Positions 37,351 through 51,475 of a stretch of DNA of 64,000 nt are shown here, piece by piece. Position 1 is the first letter of the stretch. Each line of letters starts with the position of its first letter. The stretch comes from Planotetraspora kaengkrachanensis (GTDB lineage Bacteria; Actinomycetota; Actinomycetes; Streptosporangiales; Streptosporangiaceae). The translations under genes and the position numbers were made by a program. The DNA lies in NCBI RefSeq assembly GCF_016862895.1, contig NZ_BONV01000001.1, positions 62,001-126,000 of the forward strand. The letters are read 5' to 3'. Under the pieces are notes generated by a model. The model saw only the letters and a list, made by a program, of their open reading frames with translations. It searched no databases and was not told the origin of the DNA.

Positions 37351-38208
37351 ATGGGACGTATCCGGACAACGGGTGCCGTCGCGGCGCTCCTCATGGCGAC
37401 CGCATGCGCAGCTCAGAGTACCGAATCGGCCGCGCCTCCGGCCGGAGTTTCCGTGTCGCTGAACCAGTGGCGCAGCGACGAGACCGCGCACGTGCTCGAG
37501 GTGTCCGTGCGCAACGACACCACGACGCCTGTGCGGTTCCAGGACGTGCAGCTCGTCACCGCGTCGTTCGCGAAGCTCCCGCCCGAGCGGGTGGACACGA
37601 CGCTCGCCCGCACACCCCGCACCGACATCCGGATCCCGTACGGCGAGGCCCGCTGTGATCCGGCCCGGATCCCCGCGGTCAGGCCGGCCACCGTGGTCGC
37701 CCACCTCCAGGTGGGGAACGGGCCGCTGCAGAAGGTCATCTTCTCCGTGCCGCATCCGGACGCGACGCTGACCGGGCTGTTGAACGCCGAGTGCGGCGCC
37801 TTCATCCTCCGCGAGTCCGCCGACGTGACGTTCGGCGACACCTGGACGCGCAAGGGCAAGGTGCTGAGCGGGGTGCTCACGGTCACACGCAAGCACGGCG
37901 ACGAGCCGGTCGCCATCGACGACCTCGGCGGCACCACCCACTTCAACATCAGGCCGGTGTCGGGCGAACGCCACCCGGTCGTGGTGCTGGAACCGGGGAC
38001 GCGGAGCCTCGAGATCCCGGTGGAGGTCACCCCCGCGCGCTGCGATCCGCACGCGTTCGCCGAGGCCAAGAAGGCCTACCTGTTCCCCGTATGGGGCACC
38101 GTGGGCTCCGGGGAGACCTACTGGCTGATCTCCACCCCGTCGACCCAGACGCAGGCCACCATGTTGTCCTACGCCCAAGAAACCTGCGGCCTCCCGAACC
38201 CCGCGTGA
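37351..38208 (+). CDS. Secreted lipoprotein, function unknown
   Basis: The 285-residue protein has a short lipoprotein signal (MGRIRTTGAVAALLMATACA; the lipobox is MATAC). The mature part looks like two beta-rich Ig-like halves, each with a Cys pair candidate (EARCDPARIPAV and NAECGAF; TPARCDPHAF and AQETCGLP). The repeated A(R)CDP motif in both halves suggests an internal duplication. I recognise no enzyme motif. The stop codon TGA is the first three bases after G of the first repeat of the 38205 array, so the array begins inside the gene end. Confidence 0.8.
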   Translation: MGRIRTTGAVAALLMATACAAQSTESAAPPAGVSVSLNQWRSDETAHVLEVSVRNDTTTPVRFQDVQLVTASFAKLPPERVDTTLARTPRTDIRIPYGEARCDPARIPAVRPATVVAHLQVGNGPLQKVIFSVPHPDATLTGLLNAECGAFILRESADVTFGDTWTRKGKVLSGVLTVTRKHGDEPVAIDDLGGTTHFNIRPVSGERHPVVVLEPGTRSLEIPVEVTPARCDPHAFAEAKKAYLFPVWGTVGSGETYWLISTPSTQTQATMLSYAQETCGLPNPA

Positions 38209-38692
38209 TCATGCACAGGTTCGTCGGCGGCCCCGCCGACGTGCCCAAACCCATGTGGTGATCATGCACAGGTTCGAGGAGACACGTGCCCACCTGCGCA
38301 AACCCCGGGGGTGATCATGCACGCGTTCGCAAAAAGGGTCACCGACCTGCGAATTCAAGTTTCGCGATCATGCACAGGTTCGGGGAGTTACTCGTTGAGC
38401 AGGTGCGATCCGGTTCGTGATCATGCACAGGTGCACCCAGTGGGGTGCACAGGCGCACCCCACTGCATGATCACGAACAACAAAGACCGAGGTCGGCGGC
38501 CCGATCTCCGAAAGTGTGCATGATCACCCCCGGGGTTCGACCAGGCCGCACGGCGAGATCCCGAACCCGTGCATGATCACCACATGGGTTTGGGCACGTC
38601 GGCGGCCCCTGCGCCGAGCCTGTGCATGATCACCACATGGGCTGTTGCGCATGTGCATGATCACCACATGGGTTGCGCATGTGCGTGATCAT
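38205..38692. repeat. Phased inverted repeat array (core GTGATCATGCAC)
   Basis: Five forward cores start at 38205, 38258, 38311, 38364 and 38417, exactly 53 bases apart. Six reverse cores start at 38463, 38516, 38569, 38622, 38653 and 38681; the first four are again 53 apart. In the forward half the core extends to GTGATCATGCACAGGTTCG. Spacers in the two halves are related: 38233-38269 is a perfect 37-bp inverted copy of 38569-38605, and 38301-38322 of 38516-38537. The centre (38414-38477) folds with 13-bp outer arms and an 11-bp inner stem (CAGTGGGGTGC at 38439-38449 with GCACCCCACTG at 38455-38465). The array fills the whole 489 bases between two convergent genes. Confidence 0.92.
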
Positions 38693-38697
38693 CCCGA

Positions 38698-40335
38698 TTA
38701 CGGGGTGACGGTGGCGGCTCGGGCGGCGTTGGCGATGCCGTGGCCGAAGAAGCCGTTCTTCTCCCCGGTCCCCTCACACGTCTGGGTGGCCGTGCCGTAC
38801 TTGTAGGCCCGCGGCGTCGGGCAGGACGTCGGGGTCGCCGACGCATACAGGAGCTTCTCCACCTGGCCGGGGTCCATGGACAGCCCGCCCTTGCCGGGCA
38901 CGCCGAACCGGCTGATGATGATCGCCGCGATGCCCGTCACGTGCGGGGCGGCCATCGAGGTCCCCTCGAGGTACTGGTAGTAGGAGCACGAGCCCCCCTG
39001 GCAGTCGCGCACGACGGAGGCGTCGGCCGGGTTGCCCGCGGCGTCGATCTGGTGCCCGGCCCGCAGCACGGCCTCGGGGGCCGCGGCGAGGATCTCCCTG
39101 CGCTCCCCGATCACGGAGGTCCCGCTGTCGAAGACGTCGCCGCCGGGCGCCGCGATGTCGGTCTGCTCGATCCCGTAGTCGGAGTAGGCCGCCTTCTGGC
39201 CGCTCGGGCCCACCGACGAGACCGCGATGACGCCGGGAAGCTCGGTCGGCACGTTGAGGCAGGTGTTGTCGACCGTGCGCTCCTTCTCCGCGCCGAGCGG
39301 ATAGTCGGGGCTCGCCGTGTCCTTGACCGGCTTGCCGAGGTCGGAGCCGCTGTTGCCGATCGCGGTGATCATGGTGACGCCGCGCTGGTGCGCGTAGGCG
39401 GCGGCCCTGCGCATGCCGACGAGGATGCCGCGCTGGGCAAGCTGGTCGGCCCGCGAGTCCTGGGGGTTGGCCGTGCAGTTGAACGTCCACGGGTCGACGT
39501 AGAAGCTCATGTTGACCACGTCGACGCCCACGTCCGCCGCGTACGCCAGGGCGTCCATGGTCGGCTTGAGGAAGAAGTATCCGGAGTCGGTGCCGGCGCG
39601 CAGGTTGACCAGGGACACGTCCGGCGCGACCCCGGCGATGCCGATGCCGTTGATCGGGGAGCCGATGGTGCTGGCCACGTGTGTGCCGTGCCCGTCGTCG
39701 TCGGCGTCGGCGGGGTCCTTGCAGCCCGCCACCTCGCAGGTGCCGTCGAACTTCTTGCCGTTGACGTCGTACGGCTGGTCGGTGACGAAGTTGCGGCTGA
39801 GCTGCCGGTTGAAGTTGGGCGCGATGTCGGGGTGCTTGCCGTCGATCCCGGTGTCGATGACGCCCACCAGCACCTGATGGCTGCCCCGGGCCTTGGCGTA
39901 CGACCCGGTGGGCGTGGCGCCGATCATCCTCATGTCCCACTGGCGGTCGGAGAGCGGTTCGCCGGCGACGGCCTTCGCTCCGCCGGACATCCTCGGCAGG
40001 CGGGCGGGCAGGGGCGCGTCGGCGACGGAGCCGATGGGGAGGTCGGGTGTGACCCCGACGACGGACGAGATCGCTCCCAGCGGTTCGGGAGCGTCCGCGC
40101 GCACGACGAGGTAGCCGAGCCTGTCGTCGCGCGATTCGATCACGCCTCCCGCGGCGGTGACGGCGCGTGCGGCCGCGTCTCGGGCACCGTCGGCGTAGAA
40201 GACCAGGTAGTCGCCGCCCGTGGCGGACGGGGCCGACGTGACCTCCGGCATCGAGACACCGGCGGTGGCCGCGCTCGCGACACCTACCAACGCGATCGAA
40301 AACAGTGCCCTCGCGACACGCCCCCGTGATTTCAA
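38698..40335 (-). CDS. Secreted subtilisin-like serine protease (S8 family)
   Basis: The 545-residue protein has a signal peptide (VARALFSIALVGVASAATAG), a propeptide-like region to about residue 110 and a subtilase domain with the triad Asp161 (VIDTGIDGKHPD), His216 (DGHGTHVAST) and Ser460 (GTSMAAPHVTG). Four or more cysteines (EVAGCKDP, FNCTANPQ, NTCLNV, DCQGGSCSYY) suggest disulfides in the secreted enzyme. I chose the TTG at 40335 because GAGGAGG stands just upstream and the signal peptide begins there; an ATG at 40362 is the alternative. The stop lies 6 bases from the repeat array. Substrate unknown. Confidence 0.9.
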   Translation of the reverse strand: MKSRGRVARALFSIALVGVASAATAGVSMPEVTSAPSATGGDYLVFYADGARDAAARAVTAAGGVIESRDDRLGYLVVRADAPEPLGAISSVVGVTPDLPIGSVADAPLPARLPRMSGGAKAVAGEPLSDRQWDMRMIGATPTGSYAKARGSHQVLVGVIDTGIDGKHPDIAPNFNRQLSRNFVTDQPYDVNGKKFDGTCEVAGCKDPADADDDGHGTHVASTIGSPINGIGIAGVAPDVSLVNLRAGTDSGYFFLKPTMDALAYAADVGVDVVNMSFYVDPWTFNCTANPQDSRADQLAQRGILVGMRRAAAYAHQRGVTMITAIGNSGSDLGKPVKDTASPDYPLGAEKERTVDNTCLNVPTELPGVIAVSSVGPSGQKAAYSDYGIEQTDIAAPGGDVFDSGTSVIGERREILAAAPEAVLRAGHQIDAAGNPADASVVRDCQGGSCSYYQYLEGTSMAAPHVTGIAAIIISRFGVPGKGGLSMDPGQVEKLLYASATPTSCPTPRAYKYGTATQTCEGTGEKNGFFGHGIANAARAATVTP

Positions 40336-40509
40336 CGATCCTCCTCGATCCGGGTACGGCATCCCTCAGCCGGCGGCGGCATCACGCCCTTCAGCGCGCG
40401 ATTCAACCACCATGCAGGGATACTTCCCGTTTTGAACGGCCGTCGCCCCCGCCACCGTCACCTGGCACAGGCTCCGGGACCCTACCCCTCCCCGTCGCAA
40501 GGTCCAGCC

Positions 40510-40520
40510 GTGATCATGCA
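40510..40520 (+). repeat. Isolated copy of the array core
   Basis: GTGATCATGCA matches the first 11 bases of the core of the 38205 array. It lies in the 286-base gap between the subtilase and gltD, showing that the element is not confined to the array. Confidence 0.6.
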
Positions 40521-40576
40521 AAGACTCACCCTGACCGCCGGAATCACGGCGGAACCGGCCGTCACCGGGAGGGTCG

Positions 40577-40610
40577 CCCGTACGTGATCGCCCCCACGAT
40601 CACGCACGGG
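40577..40610 (-). terminator. gltD terminator hairpin
   Basis: Arms CCCGT-plus-CGTGATCG (40577-40590) and CGATCACG-plus-ACGGG (40597-40610) pair over 13 bp with one A-C mismatch and a six-base loop, 11 bases after the gltD stop. Confidence 0.7.
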
Positions 40611-40621
40611 CCGCCCCGGTG

Positions 40622-42106
<1,485 letters not shown>

Positions 42107-42118
42107 CTGGTGTGCCCC

Positions 42119-46642
<4,524 letters not shown>

Positions 46643-46786
46643 TAGTCACTCCCGTCGTCATCGTCTGCTCGAAACAGAGGGACGACGTTGGCCCTGCTGC
46701 GGTTATGGTACGTAGAGATTACCGCACCCTGCCGGAATAGTCCCCGTGGGTCCTCTTCGCGAATCTTCATTGGTCAACGCGATGGA

Positions 46787-46792
46787 TACAGT
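46787..46792 (+). promoter_or_regulatory. -10 box of a probable leaderless promoter
   Basis: TACAGT ends six bases before the ATG at 46799. No ribosome binding site is present, so transcription probably starts at the A of the ATG. Confidence 0.5.
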
Positions 46793-46798
46793 TGCCGC

Positions 46799-48367
46799 AT
46801 GGCGGCTCATGAGGCGATCGATCAGTTACTGACCTCAACAGGCGTGGACAGTCTCCGCCTGCGCAGAGCCCTCACCCTTCTCAGCGGCGGAGACTGGTGG
46901 ACCCTGGCCGATCTCGTCCGGCAGACCGCCACATCGCGGCGTTCCATCGAGTCGCTGCTGCGTGAGCTCCCCGTTGAGCGCAGCGGCGACCGGTTCCGGC
47001 TGCCGCCGGATCTGGCCTCACGTTACAACGGCGCCTTCGGCTCCGATATTTCGGATCTGTCCGATCCGGTCGCCGGCCTGGCCGGCGCCCACGCCGAGAC
47101 CCTCGACCGGCTGGCGGAACTGATCGCCAAGGCCCCCCGGGGGCGGCACGCCCTCGACCATGTCGCCGCCACCGCCGACACGGTCCTGCGCCGGGCCCTG
47201 CTGCTCGGGGCCAGGTTCTGGCTGCCGGGGGCCAGGCTCCTCTGCGTGGGCGACCACGACCTGACCTCCCTCGCCGTACGGATGGTCCATCCGGACGTGG
47301 AGGTGACGGTCGTCGACATCGACGAGCGGATCCTCGGCTACATCGACGCCCAGGGGCTCGGCGTCCGGACCCGCTGGGCGGACCTGCGCCTGGGCCTGGC
47401 CCCGTCCGCGCGCGGGCAGGCCGACCTGGCGATCACCGATCCGCCGTACACGCCCGACGGGATCGGCCTGTTCGTGGCCCGCGCGGCCGAGGGGCTGCGG
47501 GACCGCGACCACGGTCGCATCCTGCTCGCCTACGGCGCGTCCGAGCGCACCCCCATGCTCGCCCTGAAGGTGCAGAACACCCTGTCCGACCTCAATCTTC
47601 TCAACGAGGCGATATTTCCTGACTTCAATAGATACGACGGTGCGGAGGCCATCGGCAGCGCCGCCGATCTCTACATCCTGCGGCCGACGACCAAGACGTG
47701 GCCCGCCGTCGCGGCCCGCGTCGACAGGCTGGCGACCGCGATCTACACCCAGGGCCCCCAGTCCGTCGAGGCCGCGTCTCCGGAGGGAGCGCCGGTCGCC
47801 GAGGACGCCGTGACGGAGTTCGCCCCCGCGCTGCTGGCCGGCGACTGGCCGCGCGGCCTGCTCCCGAAGGTGCCGCGGACGAGGTTGTCCACCCTGCTCG
47901 CCAAGCCGTACGCCGCCGCGCCCGAGCGCGTCGCCGTGGCCGTGCCTGCCGGGCTGGAGGCGGCCCTCCCCCGGCTGCTGCTCGCGACCCGGGCCGGGCA
48001 CGTGCGGGTCCTGCTCGCGGACCGGCCGGACGACCTGCCCGCGCTGGCCGAGGCGGTCCGGCCCGTGTACGACGTCACGAGCCGGGCCACCGGCGCCGGA
48101 ATCGTCATCGACGCCGTACGGCTGCCGCCTCCGGACGGCGCCGTGGCGCGGATCGTCCGGCGGATCCTCGACAGCGCCCATGGCAAGGTCGCCAACACCT
48201 GGCGTGAGGCGCTGACCGAGACGGCCGGGCTGACCAAGAAGGAGGCCAGGGCCGCGATCGAGGAGGCCGCACCGTGGGCGGGCGACCTCTCGGCTCTGGA
48301 ACTACCCCTTCACCGCCTCGGCGGGCTCGCCGCCGCGGTGTCGAGGACGCTGCCCGAGGCCCGCTGA
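46799..48367 (+). CDS. BpsA-like (bis-aminopropyl spermidine synthase family) protein
   Basis: The 522-residue protein resembles BpsA, the archaeal enzyme that adds aminopropyl groups to spermidine to make branched polyamines. It has an N-terminal winged-helix-like part (WTLADLVRQTATSRRSIESLL), then a Rossmann fold with VGDHDLTS (Asp152) and a binding motif DPPYTPDG (Asp214), the pattern of this family. The archaeal enzyme is about 350 residues. The C-terminal 180 residues here are extra (AALPRLLLATRAGHVRVLLADR) and I do not recognise them. It could act on a different acceptor, or be a methyltransferase. Its 3' end is part of a 59-bp duplication. Confidence 0.72.
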   Translation: MAAHEAIDQLLTSTGVDSLRLRRALTLLSGGDWWTLADLVRQTATSRRSIESLLRELPVERSGDRFRLPPDLASRYNGAFGSDISDLSDPVAGLAGAHAETLDRLAELIAKAPRGRHALDHVAATADTVLRRALLLGARFWLPGARLLCVGDHDLTSLAVRMVHPDVEVTVVDIDERILGYIDAQGLGVRTRWADLRLGLAPSARGQADLAITDPPYTPDGIGLFVARAAEGLRDRDHGRILLAYGASERTPMLALKVQNTLSDLNLLNEAIFPDFNRYDGAEAIGSAADLYILRPTTKTWPAVAARVDRLATAIYTQGPQSVEAASPEGAPVAEDAVTEFAPALLAGDWPRGLLPKVPRTRLSTLLAKPYAAAPERVAVAVPAGLEAALPRLLLATRAGHVRVLLADRPDDLPALAEAVRPVYDVTSRATGAGIVIDAVRLPPPDGAVARIVRRILDSAHGKVANTWREALTETAGLTKKEARAAIEEAAPWAGDLSALELPLHRLGGLAAAVSRTLPEAR

Positions 48368-48491
48368 CCCACACCGGGTTCCGGTAAACCCCGCCGCAGG
48401 CCCGCCGACCCGGGCCGGTGCCGGGAACGCCCGCCCGAGGCCCGCTGACCCACACCGGGTTCCGGGAAACCCCGCCTCAGGCCCGCCGACC
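48352..48491. repeat. 59-bp direct duplication at the end of the BpsA-like gene
   Basis: Bases 48352-48410 and 48433-48491 are the same except at two positions, 81 bases apart. The first copy contains the last codons and stop of the BpsA-like gene. The second ends 2 bases before the stop of the convergent gene at 48494. Confidence 0.88.
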
Positions 48492-48493
48492 GC

Positions 48494-49420
48494 TCAGGCG
48501 GCGGGCGGAGGGGGTTCCGTGGCTCCCGGATCTCCGGGCACGGGCTCGCTGGGCGGCGGTTCCGACGGTTGGGCCGTGTCGTCCGCCTCGTCCCCTCCGG
48601 CGGGCGCGGCGGGCAGCCCGGCGACCGCGACCACGCGGCGGTAGAGCGCCTTCTCCGACTCCCGGACCGCCAGCCCGAGGTTGACGAAGTCGTCCTTGGC
48701 TCCGGGCTCCGCGCCGTCGGCACGGCCGATCCAGGCGAGGCCGACGAAGTGCCCCATCGCCTGGCCGCTGGCCTCGGTGTACCCCTGGAACCCGGCCTTG
48801 TCCGACTCCAGCGGGACCACCCATCCGTCGTGGTGGAGGGTCTTCAGGCCGTCGACGAGCTCGTTGGCCGCCTCCACGTCGGCGAGGTTGAACATCGTGT
48901 ACTGCGCGACGTACGAGCCGTCGGCGGTCGCGTAGAGCCCGCGGACGGCCTGCTCGCAGCCCGCGTCGGCCAGTTCTCCCGCCAGGCCGCCCCACACGGT
49001 GTCACCGCAGTTGCCGTCGAGGCGGCTGCCGATCCTCTTCAGGGTGATCCGGCCCGACGTGAGGGTCTTGGCGCCGAAGACCTCCTTGGCCGTGAGCGGC
49101 GCCGCGTCGGCCTTCCGGTCAGCGATCGGCTCGAACTGCTTGGGGGACGGCCATGCCTGATAGAGGTCGGGCCGGGCCTTCCCGAACGGATCAGAACCCT
49201 GCTCGTCCGGCGCGGCCGCGCCTCCCGTGATCGAGTTGGCCAGCAGGACCAGCCCCAGCGCCGTCGCGAGGCCGGCGGCGATCGACCCGGTCCAGACCAG
49301 GACCCGTCGCTGACCGTCGGTCATCCCCGACTCGGCCGGCGGCGGCGAGTCGGCCAATCGGTCCCGTTCTCGCTCACGGGACCGTGCCGGCCGGCGCTTT
49401 CTCGTCGTGGGCCTGGTCAT
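48494..49420 (-). CDS. Single-pass membrane protein, function unknown
   Basis: The 308-residue protein has a basic N-terminal cytoplasmic part (TTRKRRPARSRERERDRL), one membrane segment (VLVWTGSIAAGLATALGLVL) and an external domain of about 200 residues with two cysteines (DGNCGDTVWG, ADAGCEQAV). A Pro/Glu/Ser-rich tail follows. The external part (GLYATADGSYVAQYTMFNLA) resembles uncharacterised actinobacterial secreted proteins; I cannot name a domain. The ATG at 49420 overlaps the stop of the VIT gene (ATGA), so lgt, VIT and this gene form one operon. Confidence 0.8.
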   Translation of the reverse strand: MTRPTTRKRRPARSRERERDRLADSPPPAESGMTDGQRRVLVWTGSIAAGLATALGLVLLANSITGGAAAPDEQGSDPFGKARPDLYQAWPSPKQFEPIADRKADAAPLTAKEVFGAKTLTSGRITLKRIGSRLDGNCGDTVWGGLAGELADAGCEQAVRGLYATADGSYVAQYTMFNLADVEAANELVDGLKTLHHDGWVVPLESDKAGFQGYTEASGQAMGHFVGLAWIGRADGAEPGAKDDFVNLGLAVRESEKALYRRVVAVAGLPAAPAGGDEADDTAQPSEPPPSEPVPGDPGATEPPPPAA

Positions 49421-50136
49421 GAACCGCCTGCTCCGATGAGCGTGCCCAGCCCCCATGTCAGGCTCGCCGCGAGGCCGCCGACGATCAGCTGGCGCAGGCC
49501 GCTGAACCACCACGTGCGCGCGGTCACCCTGGAGACCAGCGCGCCCGCGGCGAACAGCGCGACCATCGAGGCGACAGCGGGAACCCACAGGACGGTCAGC
49601 CCCAGGAGGTACGGCACGAGCGGGATGACCGCCCCCACGCCGAACGACACGAATGACGAGACCGCCGCCAGGACCGGCGAGGGCAGGTCCCCCGGGTCGA
49701 CGCCGATCTCCGCCCGCGCGTGGACCACGAGCGCCTGCTCCGGATTGCGGGAGATCTGCCTGGCGACCTCTCTCGCGGTGTCCGGGTCCACGCCACGCTG
49801 CACGTACAGCTGCGCCAGCTCGTCCTCCTCAGACTGAGGATGCCGCTCCAGCTCCCGGCGCTCGATGTCGATCTCCGCCTGGGCCAGTTCCCGCTGGCTC
49901 GCGACCGACACGTACTCGCCGCCGGCCATGGAGAACGCGCCGGCCGCGAGGCCGGCGATGCCCGCCAAGGAGATGATCTTCGTGTCGGCGGTACCTCCCG
50001 CGACACCGGCGATCAGGGCGAAGTTGGACACCAATCCGTCCATCGCGCCGAACACGGCCGGCCTGAGCCATCCACCGGTGACGTCCCGGTGCTCGTGATG
50101 GATCTCGGCCCGCGCCCCGGAGCCGCCTTCGGTCAT
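49417..50136 (-). CDS. VIT1/CCC1 family membrane transporter
   Basis: The 239-residue protein has five hydrophobic segments and the CCC1/VIT1 signature GAMDGLVSNFALIAGVAGG and GAFSMAGGEYVSVASQRE. A cytoplasmic acidic/helical region (ERRELERHPQSEEDELAQL) lies between segments 2 and 3, where the family binds metal. Characterised members move Fe(II) or Mn(II). The physiological direction and metal here are unknown. The ATG at 50136 overlaps the lgt stop (ATGA). Confidence 0.9.
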   Translation of the reverse strand: MTEGGSGARAEIHHEHRDVTGGWLRPAVFGAMDGLVSNFALIAGVAGGTADTKIISLAGIAGLAAGAFSMAGGEYVSVASQRELAQAEIDIERRELERHPQSEEDELAQLYVQRGVDPDTAREVARQISRNPEQALVVHARAEIGVDPGDLPSPVLAAVSSFVSFGVGAVIPLVPYLLGLTVLWVPAVASMVALFAAGALVSRVTARTWWFSGLRQLIVGGLAASLTWGLGTLIGAGGS

Positions 50137-51410
50137 CTCTGGCCGGCCTCCCGGTCGGGTACGGCCTGCGCCTCGCCTGCCCGCTCCTCGTCCTGGCCGT
50201 CCTGACCGTCACCGTCCTGGCCGTCACCGTCCTGGCCGTCCAGGCCGTCCAGGCCGTCCTCGACCGCCGGGGTGGAGCCGGGAACCGTCGCGGGGGGCAC
50301 GGTGTCGGACTCGTCCGCCTGATCCCGCTGGTGCGCCGGGTCGACCCCGTCCGCCTCGGCCGCAGCGGCGGCATCGGCGTCGGCGTCGATGTCGGTGTCG
50401 GCCACGTCCGCCGTCCCGGCCACGGGTGCGCTCGTGAAGGCGGCGACCTTCGCCTGCTCCGCCTCTAACTCGGACCCGTCTCCCCGCTCCGCGGCGGAGC
50501 CGTCCTCACCGGCGGCGCCGGAGGCGTCCGGGCTCCCGTCGGCCGCAGTCCCGTCGGCCGCGGGCCCGTCGCCGTCCGCGAGCTCACCGGGAGCGACGAC
50601 GGTCTCCTCGCCGGTCCTGTTCCGTGCGAACCAGAAGTACGCCACGGCCAGGAGGAAGATGACGACCGACGTCCACTGGTTGAGCCTGAGCCCGAGGATG
50701 TGGTGCGCGGGGTCGACGCGCAGCCCCTCGATCCAGAACCGGCCCAGCGTGTAACCCGCGACGTAGAGCGCCAGCAGCCTGCCGTGACGCAGGGTGAAGC
50801 GCCTGGACAGCAGGATCAGCACGCCGGCGAGGGCGAGGTCCCACAACGACTCGTAGAGGAACGTCGGGTGGTAGGTCTCCACGCCGGGGATCGCGCCCGG
50901 CCGGCCCGGGTCGATCTCCAGGCCCCACGGCAGGGTGGTCGGGCTGCCGAACAGCTCCTGGTTGAAGTAGTTGCCCCACCGGCCGATGGCCTGGGCGACC
51001 GCGACCGCGGGGGCCAGCGTGTCGGCCACGGCGGTGAAGGAGATCCCGCGTCTCCGGCAGCCGATGTAGACGCCGAGGGCGCCGAGGGCGATCGCGCCCC
51101 AGATGCCGAGGCCGCCCTTCCAGATGAAGAGCGTGTCGATCGGCCGGTTGGGCGCGTCGGACCCGAAGTACAGCTGCCAGTCGGTGATGACGTGATACAG
51201 GCGCCCGCCGACCAGGCCGAACGGCACGGCCCACACGGCGAGGTCGGTGATGGTCCCAGCCGCGCCGCCGCGGGCGCGCCAGCGGCGCTCGCCGATCCAG
51301 ACGGCGACGATGACGCCGAGCACGATGCACAGCGCGTAGGCCCGGATCGGGATCGGGCCGAGATCCCAGACACCCTGTGACGGACTGGGAATCGAGGCGA
51401 GGGGTGGCAT
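50133..51410 (-). CDS. lgt: Prolipoprotein diacylglyceryl transferase
   Basis: Lgt transfers a diacylglyceryl group from phosphatidylglycerol to the lipobox Cys of prolipoproteins in the membrane. The 425-residue protein has seven membrane segments, the Lgt signature IGRWGNYFNQELFG and HPTFLYESLWDL, and GRFWIEGLRVD. It is unusual in a 150-residue acidic tail rich in Ala, Asp and Glu, ending with repeats of GQDGDGQDGDGQDGQDE. The ATG at 51410 begins MPPLASIPSPS. It sits in the conserved trpA-lgt neighbourhood. Likely substrates in this window are the lipoproteins at 22615, 23256, 30606, 37351 and 62787. Confidence 0.96.
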   Translation of the reverse strand: MPPLASIPSPSQGVWDLGPIPIRAYALCIVLGVIVAVWIGERRWRARGGAAGTITDLAVWAVPFGLVGGRLYHVITDWQLYFGSDAPNRPIDTLFIWKGGLGIWGAIALGALGVYIGCRRRGISFTAVADTLAPAVAVAQAIGRWGNYFNQELFGSPTTLPWGLEIDPGRPGAIPGVETYHPTFLYESLWDLALAGVLILLSRRFTLRHGRLLALYVAGYTLGRFWIEGLRVDPAHHILGLRLNQWTSVVIFLLAVAYFWFARNRTGEETVVAPGELADGDGPAADGTAADGSPDASGAAGEDGSAAERGDGSELEAEQAKVAAFTSAPVAGTADVADTDIDADADAAAAAEADGVDPAHQRDQADESDTVPPATVPGSTPAVEDGLDGLDGQDGDGQDGDGQDGQDEERAGEAQAVPDREAGQR

Positions 51411-51475
51411 GTCAGGTGACGTTACCGTAAGTCCGCCCGCCCTCGGTGCACACCCGGGAGTACAGGTACCGAAGC

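Noticed and set aside
38205-38692. CRISPR array (regular 53-bp steps, about 19-bp repeat plus 34-bp spacer)
   Set aside because: The repeats change orientation halfway, some spacers are inverted copies of each other, the repeats are degenerate at their ends, and there are no cas genes in the window.
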